Notes: generated by a model not told the origin, from the letters alone. 64,000 nucleotides of DNA from CAZMNY01 sp964567745 (GCA_964567745.1 CAZMNY010000001.1:186001-250000); one strand, 5' to 3'; positions 48,418 through 57,793 are shown, counted from the stretch's first letter. Program-made: numbers and translations.

Positions 48418-48879
48418 TTGATTCGTTCAGATTCCACATTCAACGAAACGGGCATCGACTGCGAAAGGTTGAGCAAGTCGCGATATGGACTGATCGAAGT
48501 GGTCGATGGACAACTTGTGGGAATCAAGTTTCGCTATTGGCCTAAAACCGCGTCGCGTTTTGGCGTTTGGTGGAGCGAGCTCATTGGACGGCATCGCAGT
48601 GAACGACAAGACCGTTGTTTGTTGTACTACAACGAACCGCGAAGTTGCCCTGGATTTTTGACGCTGCCGTTTATCGAAAGCGGGCGACAAGCGACGATTC
48701 GCACCGTGTTCAGCGCCATGGACGCGCTCGATGACGTGGCCCGCATGAAGAACTGTCGCGCCATTGTCTGCGAGGCGGCCAATCCCAGAATAAGCGACCG
48801 ACTGCTCGTTCGCCGGGGGTATGAGCGACAAATGCTGCAGGCCAAAGGCCGGCACTTTATCAAGCGTTTCGAATCCTAA
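48418..48879 (+). CDS. Conserved-looking hypothetical protein
   Basis: 153 residues from a TTG at 48418, with GGAGG six nt upstream that overlaps the previous gene's end. The sequence is not low-complexity and contains FLTLPFIESGRQATIRTVFSA and a C-terminus NPRISDRLLVRRGYERQ, which is like the last strand and helix of a GNAT acetyltransferase. No acetyl-CoA motif is visible, so no activity is assigned. Only 2 bp behind the prepilin-peptidase-like gene, so likely co-translated. Confidence 0.65.
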   Translation: MIRSDSTFNETGIDCERLSKSRYGLIEVVDGQLVGIKFRYWPKTASRFGVWWSELIGRHRSERQDRCLLYYNEPRSCPGFLTLPFIESGRQATIRTVFSAMDALDDVARMKNCRAIVCEAANPRISDRLLVRRGYERQMLQAKGRHFIKRFES

Positions 48880-48888
48880 AACCAGCGG

Positions 48889-48996
48889 CTAGTGCTGCGT
48901 TACGCCTTAGTTTTAGGGTGGCGCACCCGATTCGCCGTGGCGGGCGTTGACCAAACGAATTGTCGATCCCAATTCCAAGCTGTAACACAGCACTAG
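48889..48996. mobile_element. 108-bp element with 15-bp inverted ends, copy 1
   Basis: Left end CTAGTGCTGCGTTAC (48889-48903) and right end GTAACACAGCACTAG (48982-48996) are inverted repeats with one mismatch. The inner part has no reading frame of note. A second, diverged element of the same length begins 4 bp after it. Size and ends suit a MITE or a REP-like palindromic repeat. Confidence 0.65.
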
Positions 48997-49000
48997 GCTG

Positions 49001-49108
49001 CTAGTGCAGCGTCACCACTAAGAATTAGGATCCCAGTGTTTGTATCGTACGCCGTCAAGTCAAGTTACGCCGAAGCCAACCCCATTTTTAGAGTTGACGC
49101 GGCACTAG
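49001..49108. mobile_element. 108-bp element with inverted ends, copy 2 (diverged)
   Basis: Left end CTAGTGCAGCGTCAC (49001-49015), right end TTGACGCGGCACTAG (49094-49108), also 108 bp. Part of the interior (for example CTAAGAATTAGGATC) matches copy 1 when copy 1 is read on the other strand (CTTGGAATTGGGATC). Its right end overlaps the last 4 bp of the OmpA-like gene, so it supplies that gene's stop codon. Confidence 0.55.
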
Positions 49109-49914
49109 TCGAATTCCTCCGGATAGACGACCAACTCGATTCGGCGGTTCGTCTTTCGACCCGCTTCCGTGCCATTGGACGCGCGAGGTCGATTGGCACC
49201 GACGGCCATCGACACGAGTTGACGCTCCGGAAGTCGGCCATTTCGCAAGAGCAAGTCGTAAACAGCCAGCCCCTGCGAGGCCGTCAGTTGTTGCGCGCTG
49301 ACGCCGGGTGCCTGAATGTTGTTGTCGACATGGGATTCAATGACGATGCGATTCCGAGGATAGTGCCGTGAAATGGCGGCCCCGATTTGTTCCGCCAACA
49401 GTTCTGCGTCGCGCTCGTAATCAACGCTCTGTGGACGAAAAAACTTGTCCGATGGAATCACGATGCGAATCACGTCCTGCTCTTGCCGGACGTCGAGGCC
49501 GGCGATGTCCGACACTCGCAACGATTTCGAGAGGCTGTTGTTGGGTCGGATTGTGGCACCGCCTGCGCGCGGCGATGAAGCCTGAAACGCTTGACTGAGA
49601 GATCGCAACTCGCCGCTCGCTGTTTGCTCTTCCTTGAGCCGTCGAGCTGTGTCACCCAAACGCTCTTTGGTCATCACCAATTCGTCGGTCAACAGTTTGT
49701 TCTTCCGCTGCGACTGAGCGAGTTGAGCGTGCAGATCCTGATTGTTCGAATCGAGCCGCGACGCTCGCTGGTCCAAGTCCTGTACTCGAGTCTCAAACGC
49801 CCCAGGAGCAGGATTGACCGGAATTGGCGGGTCCGGCGATCGACCAAATGGCCCTTGCTTGCAACCGCAGCACGCCAAGACAAGAACGATTGTTAGCAAA
49901 GCGGAGAATCGCAT
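49105..49914 (-). CDS. OmpA-like lipoprotein
   Basis: 269 residues from the ATG at 49914. The N-terminal signal runs MRFSALLTIVLVLACCGC, with a lipobox-like VLAC. A coiled-coil segment (about 40-105) follows, then an OmpA C-terminal peptidoglycan-binding domain: IVIESHVDN, SQGLAVYDLLLR and a late NRRIELVVYP. Probably tethers the outer layer to the cell wall. The 3' end lies in a palindromic repeat element. An upstream start at 49932 is possible. Confidence 0.85.
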   Translation of the reverse strand: MRFSALLTIVLVLACCGCKQGPFGRSPDPPIPVNPAPGAFETRVQDLDQRASRLDSNNQDLHAQLAQSQRKNKLLTDELVMTKERLGDTARRLKEEQTASGELRSLSQAFQASSPRAGGATIRPNNSLSKSLRVSDIAGLDVRQEQDVIRIVIPSDKFFRPQSVDYERDAELLAEQIGAAISRHYPRNRIVIESHVDNNIQAPGVSAQQLTASQGLAVYDLLLRNGRLPERQLVSMAVGANRPRASNGTEAGRKTNRRIELVVYPEEFD

Positions 49915-50104
49915 TGGTTCATCCATGAACAACGTGAGGGCGAATAATCTCTTAACCTAATCTTCTTCTTGCGCGCAGCGGATCCTCCGGTGCAGGCTCA
50001 AAACCACGCGGATCCTAGCCATCTGACCCATGAAGATCAATATCGATTGAAATAGGCTCAAGTTTCATCGGACATCGGTCGATTGCCCAACTCCGAACAG
50101 AGAC

Positions 50105-51190
50105 CTATCGCTGCACGCGCCCTGTCGCATTTCCCGCCACCAGCGCTGACACCTCAGACTCACTCACGTAATTGAAGTCACCCGTGACTGAATGCTTGAG
50201 GCAGCTAGCAGCGACAGCGAATGCGATGGCATCGGGTGGATTCGAAAAGGAGTCCGAGTGAAGCGCGTGAAGTAGGCCGGCGGCAAATGAGTCTCCGGCG
50301 CCGACACGGTCGACGATGTTGCGGATTTCATACGGCTGATAGGCGCCAGCATTGGTCGGCGCCAACCAGGCTTGATCGTCAGTCGCGTCGTACAACATCG
50401 CTCCCCACCGGTTGAAATCCGCGGAGACGCTTTCACGCAACGTGATGGCGACTCGTGAAACATTGGAGTATTGCGAGACGATCTGGCGAGCGACATCGCC
50501 ATAGGCCTCTTCGTTTATTTGACCTTGCTCGACATCGGTAGCCGGAGGATGGATGTCCAAAACATCGGCGGCGTCTTCCTCGTTTCCAATCACCAAGTCG
50601 ACGAATGGCAATAGTTGAGCCATCGATTGCCTCGCGAGCTGTTTTGGCTCAACGCTGTCGTCCCATCGCCAGAGTTTCTTACGAAAATTGAGATCGCAGG
50701 AGACAGAAACGCCTCGCGACTTGGCTCGCTTGGCCAAAGCCAAGTTGGCGTCACACGCTCGCTCGCTGATCGCTGGCGTGATGCCTGAGAGGTGCAGCCA
50801 ATGCACGTCGTTCAGGGCGGCGTCAAAATCGTACTCGTCCGGCGCGGCCAAACTGACCGCGCTGTTTTCGCGATCGTAGACGACGGTCGATCCCCGTTGA
50901 TTCGCGCCTCGTTCGACGAAATACAAACCGAGCCGGCCGACATCTCGCCAAAGGACGTTCTGTGTGTCGACGCCCAAGCCGCGCATTGTGGCGATCAGGC
51001 TCTCGGCTAAATCGTGTTTCGGCAAAGCGGTCAGGTACCTCACGGGCTGTCCTAGAAGAGACAACGAAGCACAAACGTTCGCTTCGCCTCCGCCCCATGT
51101 GACTTCAATTTGCCCGGGCAGAGTCTGTCTCCATCTTCGATGGCCCGCCGGCGCGATCCTCGCCATGACTTCGCCAAATCCTAGAAACAT
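50105..51190 (-). CDS. PfkB-family sugar kinase (KdgK-like)
   Basis: 361 residues. N-terminal GEVMARIAP and WGGGEANVCASLSLLG, typical of 2-keto-3-deoxygluconate kinases. The ATP/anion-hole signature is RVGAGDSFAAGLLHAL. VIGNEEDAADVL is the first PfkB-type motif. The substrate is probably 2-keto-3-deoxygluconate by resemblance; no other uronate genes are nearby, so fructose- or adenosine-type substrates are not excluded. Divergent from the next gene across a 302-bp space. Confidence 0.87.
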   Translation of the reverse strand: MFLGFGEVMARIAPAGHRRWRQTLPGQIEVTWGGGEANVCASLSLLGQPVRYLTALPKHDLAESLIATMRGLGVDTQNVLWRDVGRLGLYFVERGANQRGSTVVYDRENSAVSLAAPDEYDFDAALNDVHWLHLSGITPAISERACDANLALAKRAKSRGVSVSCDLNFRKKLWRWDDSVEPKQLARQSMAQLLPFVDLVIGNEEDAADVLDIHPPATDVEQGQINEEAYGDVARQIVSQYSNVSRVAITLRESVSADFNRWGAMLYDATDDQAWLAPTNAGAYQPYEIRNIVDRVGAGDSFAAGLLHALHSDSFSNPPDAIAFAVAASCLKHSVTGDFNYVSESEVSALVAGNATGRVQR

Positions 51191-51492
51191 GCTCTCTGTT
51201 CTCCAGTATCTTGGGGGTTGTTTGAGCAGACTATCTTACGCAACCGGTAGCCCCAGCAACATTCCGCAACATAAGTACCTGGGGAGAAAACCCCCTCGCC
51301 GACAAAGCAGGCAACTTGGGTTATTCAGACCGATGTTGGTCGTCCAGCTAGGGCATGGAGACTCAACGGCCGATAACAACATAACTCCTCTTTCCAACGG
51401 TCGCGTTTGATCATTCGCTCAGTGATGGCTCCCCATCACCACTTCACTCAAGCAGCAATTCAACGCCGTTTTTAGGCACCCAGGAGATCACT
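51191..51492. other. 302-bp divergent space with inverted repeats
   Basis: Between the sugar kinase (minus) and the secreted 51493 gene (plus). It contains CCCCAG at about 51251 pairing with CTGGGG at about 51279, and the hairpin at 51422-51439. The first half could fold as a structured leader. No known riboswitch was matched by eye. Confidence 0.4.
51422..51439 (+). promoter_or_regulatory. Hairpin in the leader of the 51493 gene
   Basis: GTGATGG (51422-51428) pairs with CCATCAC (51433-51439) around a 4-nt loop, 53 bp before the GTG start. It could be part of a structured 5' leader. No known riboswitch consensus was matched by eye. Confidence 0.35.
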
Positions 51493-53478
51493 GTGGCACG
51501 TTTCCTTCTTCACGCGTCCGCCCAAATCCGCGTCTTCACGACGATTCCCTCAAGAGCCAAATCGGCGCCTCGACTCGGCGGCCGATTTTGTTTGTTGCTC
51601 TTGTTGTCGTTGGTGGCGACACCGTGCATAGCAGCCGAACGGCTGGCACAGTTTCTTCCAGCATCAACCAAGGGATTTATTTCCTTTCCCGATATTGATC
51701 GCGCAATCGATCGCTGGGACACAACACAACTTGGCAAGATGATGGCGGACCCCGTGATGAAACCGTTCGTGGAGGAAATCCGCGACATGTTTCAGGGCGA
51801 TTTCCTTCAGTTGAGCAAGCGTCTCGGCGTTCGCATGGGTCAGTTGCAAGAGCTTCGCGGCGGTGAAGTCTGTTTAGCTTTCGTCCAGCCTCAAGGTGCC
51901 ACGAATGAACACGCTGCCGTTTTGCTGATGGATGTACGCGGTCGCGAGCAGGAGGCGTCCGAGTTGCTGAAGTCCGTGGCGAGCGACTTGCAGAATCAAG
52001 GCGCGACTCGATCGACAGTGACCGCGACCGCTGACGTCGAAATCACGGTGATGACTCTTCCGAACAACGACCAAGACGGTGTGCGCAAGACTTATTCGGT
52101 CATCCATCAGAATCGGCTTTTTATCACCGACCGACTCGATGTCGCGAACACCATGTTGTCGCTCATGGAAGGTCGTCCGGGCGCCTTGAGCCATGTCGCC
52201 GCTTACCAGAGCATCATGACTCGCTGGACTAACGAGGACTCGGATGTTCGTTGGTTTATTGAGCCGTTTGGTTTGGTCGAGGTTCTACGAGCGTCGCAAG
52301 TGACTCCAGAGCAGAGTTCCATCGACTTGGTGGAGGTGCTTAGCAATCAAGGGTTTCGCTCAATCGAGGGAATTGGCGGGCACTTGCGATTGGCCACAGG
52401 CAAACACGAGATCCTTCATCAAACGATGATTTACGCGCCTGGTAATAAACAAGGCAGTCGTTTTGAGTCGGCCGCGAGAATGCTCGCCTTCCCAAACTCA
52501 ACCGATATGACTCCGCTCTCTTGGATTCCCGCCGGCGTGACCACGCACATGACCATGCGATGGGACATCCGCAATGCCTTTGAATACTCCAAATCGTTCG
52601 TGAACGAAGTTGCCGGCGAACAAGTCTTCGACGAGATTTTGGAGAACATTAAGACGGACGTTAACGGCCCGCAAATCGACATTCGCCGCGACCTGATCGC
52701 CCATTGCTCAGACCGAATCACGGTTATCGCCGATCACGCCATGCCGATTGACGCTGACAGTGAACGGCTGGCGGTCGCGATCGAATTGACTAACGAGCAA
52801 CTTGTTCGCGAAGCGATTGACAACGCCATGGGCAACGATCCCAAAGCGCGGTCTCATGTGGCTGGCAAATTTCGCATCTGGGAAATGGGCCAAGAGGAAG
52901 AGGAAGATGATGACATTATCGTCATGATCGATGACCCGTTTGCTGGGAACCCGTTTGGGCCGGCCCCCGATGAAGAAGAAGAGGAAGAGGAGTGTGAGAC
53001 GGACGACCACGCAAGTGACGACCTGCTCTCAAACGTCTGCATCGCGGTCGCCCACGGTCAGTTGTTCGTTTCCAAGAAACTGCCTTTGCTGCAAAAGATT
53101 TTGGAGCAGGACGCCAGCTTGCCGGAGTTACATGAATCGGCCGACTTCGGCGCCGTCCGCGAGGCGCTGCAGCAATTGGGATCACGACAAGACAGCATGC
53201 GGCTGTTCATTCGAACCGACGCGGCCTACAAACCAGCTTACGAGATGCTGCGAACCGGCCGCATGCCGGAAGCCAACTCGCTGTTCGGTCAGTTTCTCAA
53301 TCGGTTCGCGCAGCCTCAAAACCCGGACCGCCCGCGTACGCAAAAGATCGATGGCGGATCCATGCCTCCATTCGACTCAATCCGCCATTACCTCGGTCCC
53401 GCGGGGCTGTTCATGGTGAGCACAAAGGACGGCTGGATCATCACCGGTTGCCTGCTCCAGAGTACGCCCGGCGCGTAG
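51493..53478 (+). CDS. Secreted hypothetical protein with acidic segment
   Basis: 661 residues from a GTG with AGGAG upstream. A signal peptide runs about 31-50 (LLLLLSLVATPCIAA). The body has alternating beta/alpha character and begins LAQFLPASTKGFISFPDID, the kind of start seen in planctomycete DUF3352-like proteins. Around 465-505 are runs of Glu and Asp (EEEEDDD; DEEEEEEE) broken by FAGNPFGPAP. No catalytic motif recognised. Probably exported or surface-associated. Confidence 0.7.
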   Translation: MARFLLHASAQIRVFTTIPSRAKSAPRLGGRFCLLLLLSLVATPCIAAERLAQFLPASTKGFISFPDIDRAIDRWDTTQLGKMMADPVMKPFVEEIRDMFQGDFLQLSKRLGVRMGQLQELRGGEVCLAFVQPQGATNEHAAVLLMDVRGREQEASELLKSVASDLQNQGATRSTVTATADVEITVMTLPNNDQDGVRKTYSVIHQNRLFITDRLDVANTMLSLMEGRPGALSHVAAYQSIMTRWTNEDSDVRWFIEPFGLVEVLRASQVTPEQSSIDLVEVLSNQGFRSIEGIGGHLRLATGKHEILHQTMIYAPGNKQGSRFESAARMLAFPNSTDMTPLSWIPAGVTTHMTMRWDIRNAFEYSKSFVNEVAGEQVFDEILENIKTDVNGPQIDIRRDLIAHCSDRITVIADHAMPIDADSERLAVAIELTNEQLVREAIDNAMGNDPKARSHVAGKFRIWEMGQEEEEDDDIIVMIDDPFAGNPFGPAPDEEEEEEECETDDHASDDLLSNVCIAVAHGQLFVSKKLPLLQKILEQDASLPELHESADFGAVREALQQLGSRQDSMRLFIRTDAAYKPAYEMLRTGRMPEANSLFGQFLNRFAQPQNPDRPRTQKIDGGSMPPFDSIRHYLGPAGLFMVSTKDGWIITGCLLQSTPGA

Positions 53479-53508
53479 TACTTGAATGTGAACTCAGCGA
53501 CACAGAAT

Positions 53509-53544
53509 ATGGCGGGCGCCTTGATTCTTGAGGCGACCCGCCAT
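53509..53544 (+). terminator. Strong hairpin after the 51493 gene
   Basis: ATGGCGGG (53509-53516) and CGCCT (53517-53521) pair with AGGCG (53531-53535) and CCCGCCAT (53537-53544), giving 13 pairs with one bulged A and a 9-nt loop. It starts 31 bp after the stop codon. There is no T run, so termination is likely but not certain. Confidence 0.6.
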
Positions 53545-53640
53545 TCTGCTGTTGGGCCTGAGCGCCGATTCTTGACATCTGCTGGGGGGAACGATTCCAA
53601 TGACGGAACGTGAATCGAGTCTCCGTTTAGGCATTCATAA

Positions 53641-55098
53641 ATGAAGCGAGTTCCACAGCCGTCGAGACGTTGGAAACGCACCATTTCTTTGTGGCGGCAG
53701 TGCCCGCGAGTTGCATTCTCGCCTGGAATTTGCTGCCTGGTATTGTCTCTTTCACTCTCAACGTCCGTTGCCGTCGGCCAGGAGTCGAACGGTGTTGGTT
53801 GGCCCTTGGAGACCTTGGTCCTCAAGGACTCAGCCGACCTCCGAGGCGTCGTCCTTTCGATGAACAAGAAGGCGGTCGAATTCGCCGAAGTCGTACGGCC
53901 ACGTGGCAAGCCGATGTTTGTCGTGATACGTCAAATACCGACAGACGACATTGAGCAGTGGAAAAAGTTGCCGCCGGTCGAGCGCACGCAGTCACTTAAG
54001 CAGCTTGCCAGGTTCCGCAATCGCGTTCGCATTGAGCAGGGCAACATGGAGGGCGTTGAACTCGCCCACTCTGAGTTCGAGGGCATTGAATGCCGGCGAT
54101 TCGATAACGCATGGTTTACTCTGTGGAGCGCCGCTGACGACGAAACCACTCGCCGTTGTGTGGTTCGAATCGACCAGATGTTTCGAGCTTACCGACAATT
54201 GTTTTCCGCTCGCGAAGACAAGCGTCCGTTGCGAATCTTGCTGCTCGGTTCCTTGGAGCAGTATGGCGACTTCCTCCGGCGGCATGGGCTCAACGTGCAG
54301 AACCCCGCTTTCTATTCGCAGCGTCAGAACTTGATTGTGGCTGCCAGCGAAGTCGGCGGATTTGGTTTGCGGCTAGCGGAGATTCGAAAGAGGCATGAGC
54401 GGCGGATCGCCAAGCTCGAGGATATGGACAAAGCGTTTCTCGAGCAATTCAATCAACTGCGATTCCAATTGAAGTCAGCCGGTTACTCGCCAGCCGAGAT
54501 CACCCGCGAAAAGAACGCGCGTCTGCGAAGTTGGAAAGATGAGCGGGAACGAAAACTCAAACAGATCAACGCAGCCGACCGCCGAAACGACGCCAAGTTT
54601 CAACAGTTGACTCATCGCATGTTCAAGCGGCTATACCACGAGGCGTTCCACGCTTATTTGGAGAACCATGTTTACCCCAAACGTCAGTTCTCACTGCCTC
54701 GGTGGTTCAATGAAGGGCTCGCGCAAGTTTTCGAGAGCGGGCGATTGGAAGCAGGGCTGTTGCGGCTTGATGCGCCCGACGCGACGTTATTGAACCGGCT
54801 CAAGCAAGACCTCCAACATCGGCCGAAACTGTCCGTCGAAGACCTCGTGGCCACTCGGCCGGGCGATTTCGTTGATGGGCACGAAACACCTCATTCCGAT
54901 CGGTACTATCTTCACGCGTGGGCCATCGCGTACTATTTGACCTTCATTTCCCCCAAGACCGCCGAGCAAATGGACGCGTTTGCGCGTTCATCGAAGGGGT
55001 CCGAGCTCGATCGGCTCGAAGAGTTTGCCGGCGCTAAGGCAGGCAAGCTCGATGCTCAATGGCGAGTCGCAATGATGCAGCTCACGGTGCCCGAATGA
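53641..55098 (+). CDS. Secreted DUF1570 putative metallopeptidase
   Basis: 485 residues with a signal peptide near 25-46. A central region contains HEAFHAYLENHV, a HExxH zinc site, followed about 15 residues later by RWFNEGLAQVFES, which supplies the third ligand glutamate in gluzincin style. This is the DUF1570 arrangement. The N-terminal 100 residues include an SH3-like segment (LKDSADLRGVVLSMNKKAVEF), as in other planctomycete wall-associated proteins. Predicted to act outside the cytoplasm; peptidase activity is inferred from the motif. Confidence 0.85.
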   Translation: MKRVPQPSRRWKRTISLWRQCPRVAFSPGICCLVLSLSLSTSVAVGQESNGVGWPLETLVLKDSADLRGVVLSMNKKAVEFAEVVRPRGKPMFVVIRQIPTDDIEQWKKLPPVERTQSLKQLARFRNRVRIEQGNMEGVELAHSEFEGIECRRFDNAWFTLWSAADDETTRRCVVRIDQMFRAYRQLFSAREDKRPLRILLLGSLEQYGDFLRRHGLNVQNPAFYSQRQNLIVAASEVGGFGLRLAEIRKRHERRIAKLEDMDKAFLEQFNQLRFQLKSAGYSPAEITREKNARLRSWKDERERKLKQINAADRRNDAKFQQLTHRMFKRLYHEAFHAYLENHVYPKRQFSLPRWFNEGLAQVFESGRLEAGLLRLDAPDATLLNRLKQDLQHRPKLSVEDLVATRPGDFVDGHETPHSDRYYLHAWAIAYYLTFISPKTAEQMDAFARSSKGSELDRLEEFAGAKAGKLDAQWRVAMMQLTVPE

Positions 55099-55250
55099 AG
55101 GGCAGCGTGGAGCGTTCTAGGGTGCCGGCGGCTTGACGAGCCGAGCGGCAATGGACATTCGAATGGCTTGTCAATTTCGCGGTTGCGACCAATTTGGGAA
55201 CTGGAAGTTTTCTTGCAAACGCTTTCATTCCCATCAGACAGAGCAACGGT

Positions 55251-56305
55251 ATGAGCGAACTAGAAACGTTACCGGATCGCGGCGCGATGTACGATGCGCT
55301 CTGCAACAAAGACAGCTCGTTCGAAGGCGTGTTCGTTGCAGGCATTCGCACGACGGGTATTTTTTGCCGCCCCTCCTGTTCGGCTCGCAAACCGAAGCCG
55401 GAAAACGTCGTCTATTTTCGCGACGCTAGATCGGCCATCGCCGGCGGTTTTTGGCACATGCAAAGTCTGCCGTCCGCTTCTCGCGCTGGGAGCCACTCCC
55501 GAATGGCTGCAGCCGTTGATGGATGAAGTTGACCAGGACGCCACGTTTGGGCGCGGGCGGAAGACTTGAGACACCGCGGCCTCGATCCAGACCGCGTGCG
55601 TCGATGGTTTAAAAAGTCGCATGGAATGACATTCGCAGCGTACCTTCGCATGCGATGCATTAATCAGGCCTTTGGGCAGCTTCAACACAACGGGACGGTG
55701 ACCGACGTCGCTTTGCAAAGCGGCTATGAATCGCTCAGCGGATTTGGCGACGGGTTCAAGAAGGCGATTGGCGCCGCGCCGGCAAAGAGCGGAGACCGGC
55801 AAACGATCGCGATTAGTCGACTGCTCACCCCGCTCGGCCCGATGCTCGCGGGTGCCACGGAGCAGGGTATTTGTCTGCTCGAGTTCACTGACCGGCCGAT
55901 GTTGGAAACGCAAATCAAACGATTGCACAAGCGGCTCAACGCGAAGACGCTTCCTGGCGAAAGTCCCTACTTCACTCAGCTCGACGAGCAATTGCAGAGG
56001 TACTTTGCGGGCGAACTAACAGGCTTGGATGTTCCGCTCGTGTTGGCGGGCACCGAATTTCAAGAGACAGTTTGGTCCGAGCTGCAACGAATCCCTTACG
56101 GTGCAACTCGCTCGTACAGCGAACAAGCTATAAGAGCATTGGCCAGCCCGCAGCAGTTAGAGCGGTCGCTCGAGCCAACGGAGACAACCGAATCGCCATT
56201 ATCATCCCGTGCCACCGAGTGATTGGTGCCGACGGATCGCTGACCGGCTACGGCGGCGGACTCTGGAGAAAGAAGCGACTCTTGGCAGTCGAGTCGCACG
56301 CCTGA
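55251..56305 (+). pseudogene. ada: Ada DNA repair/regulator gene with three frameshifts
   Basis: Original product: Ada-type methyltransferase and AraC regulator. The N-terminal zinc domain is in frame one (GIFCRPSCSARKPKPENV). The second Cys pair (CKVCRPLLALGATPEW) is in another frame, after a T5 run at 55448-55452. The AraC part (RRWFKKSHGMTFAAYLRMR) returns to the first frame near 55546-55548. The methyltransferase end with the active-site PCHRV lies in a third frame after about 56127-56137. All key residues survive, so decay is recent, or the assembly has errors here, or the shifts are bypassed. Confidence 0.85.
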
Positions 56306-56335
56306 TGTGATTGCGGCGTTACGAATCTCTCAAGC

Positions 56336-56372
56336 AAAAAACGACGCGTCGCTGCCTCAGGCGGCGCGACGC
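56336..56372 (-). terminator. Terminator for the 56357 gene
   Basis: Read on the minus strand, GCGTCGC (complement of 56366-56372) pairs with GCGACGC (complement of 56346-56352), followed by GTCG and six T (complement of 56336-56341). The stem contains the stop codon of the 56357 gene. It probably also stops ada readthrough in part. Confidence 0.7.
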
Positions 56373-57406
56373 CACGGCAGGCGTTTCTTGATGGAACGTC
56401 CAATGCGGCCGACAAACCTCAGCCGGCGACGAACGTAAGCGGGCGGGGCCGGCACAAGCGCATTGCCAACGCGAACTCGCGTCATTGCGAGTCGATCGGC
56501 CCGTTCCGCCTGCTCGATCGTCTCGGTTAATGCGCTTGGCGTGAGCATGGAACCCGTCCCGAGGACTCGATCCACAACGTCCCGCTGCTTGACCGCGTCG
56601 ATCTTCTCCCAGCCACAGCGCGAACTGCTTTCGATTTCGCGCTGGTACTCGCCGAGCGGAGTGCCTCGAGCAGCGCCTTCCTTTTCCAGGTCGGGTACAT
56701 CCCAACTAATATCTTCCGAAGGGAGATGGAAAAACTCGCAGCCGGACGCCACGGCCTGAAAGAAATGGGTGCCAAACACGTTGGAAGCGGCGTAACGGAA
56801 ACGCCGACACAGGTCGTAGAACCTCAACATGAAATCTGAATCGAACATGTGTCCGGCGCTGTACACAGGAATCCCATGACGCTCGTAGATTTTGTGCTGT
56901 TGGAATTCGTAGTTGCGCCAGTAGAGACACACGCTCACTGGCTGAACTTCCGCCGGTAACGCGGCGATCCGCTTAGCGTAATCGTCGTGGTCATAATCCG
57001 CCGTCACGGTATGTGTGGAATGACATGGGAAAACGATCGTCCCGGCGCGCTCGACGTTTGGCTTCGGATGAGTGCGATCGACTAGCGCTCGCGCATAGAG
57101 AAAACCGAATCCGATCGGAACGGCATGTTTGCCTGACATCGCCGACACCTGTTCAGCTCGTCGCGGAGACGTGCTGAGGATCCAAGGCAAATATTGATCA
57201 CGGTCGTACGGCCACATTCTGTCGTCGAGCACGACTCCATGCTCCAAGACGGCCTTCAGACAGCGGTTTTCGTCGACTCCGGCAAAGCGTTTTAAGACCG
57301 ACGCTTGTCCGTAATAGTCGTTCGGCGTGTGAAACTCAGCGGTCTCCAAAGCCCGGTCAGGACAGAGCAGCTCTAACTGATCTTGGCCGAAGCACAAGTC
57401 ATTCAA
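56357..57406 (-). CDS. Hypothetical protein beside GDP-fucose genes
   Basis: 349 residues, soluble, no signal peptide. Distinct segments are AGTIVFPCHSTHTVTADYDHDDY, YWRNYEFQQHKIYERHGIPVYSAGHMFD and FFHLPSEDISWDV. The second looks like a part of a GT-B fold or a polysaccharide-synthesis protein, as these often place a residue-rich turn before a strand ending in Gly-His. No certain family. It diverges from fcl/gmd and may act on the same surface glycan, which is inference. Confidence 0.6.
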   Translation of the reverse strand: MNDLCFGQDQLELLCPDRALETAEFHTPNDYYGQASVLKRFAGVDENRCLKAVLEHGVVLDDRMWPYDRDQYLPWILSTSPRRAEQVSAMSGKHAVPIGFGFLYARALVDRTHPKPNVERAGTIVFPCHSTHTVTADYDHDDYAKRIAALPAEVQPVSVCLYWRNYEFQQHKIYERHGIPVYSAGHMFDSDFMLRFYDLCRRFRYAASNVFGTHFFQAVASGCEFFHLPSEDISWDVPDLEKEGAARGTPLGEYQREIESSSRCGWEKIDAVKQRDVVDRVLGTGSMLTPSALTETIEQAERADRLAMTRVRVGNALVPAPPAYVRRRLRFVGRIGRSIKKRLPWRRAA

Positions 57407-57793
57407 GTTCGGCTCCCAAACGAAGTGTGTCTGCGAATCTTTTGCGCTAGTTGTATGCGCTCAGCCAAGGCGAACCGGCAATGTGGATCCCTCAACCGTC
57501 GCGGAGGGTATAGCAGTTTTGCTTCTTTTGAGTAAGCCGAGCCGTCGCGAGTGTTCGAGCCCTCTACGTGTCGAAGAATGGGTTGCGTTTCCTCCACCGC
57601 CTGACTGCTAGCACGGTCGCGCCTGCAGCTTCTCGAATCCGTCTTGCCAGAATCGACAAAATCAACGACATTTCGGCCGAGCCGTTCTTGTCTTTCGGGG
57701 TATGAGATCCAATTGAAGGCAACGGCTCAGCAAGACCACGGACGGCACTTGGACGGACATTTACGACGCATCAAGGGATGGAGAGCGTTGCCA
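57407..57793. other. 387-bp divergent space before fcl
   Basis: Between the hypothetical 56357 gene (minus) and fcl (plus). It should hold promoters for both. An upstream in-frame extension of fcl to 57644 is open but looks non-coding. No other structure seen. Confidence 0.4.

Noticed and set aside
51301..51360. Possible cyclic-di-GMP riboswitch
   Set aside because: Short stretches recall the motif, but the conserved core (GCAAACC, GGACGCAAAGCC) is not present.
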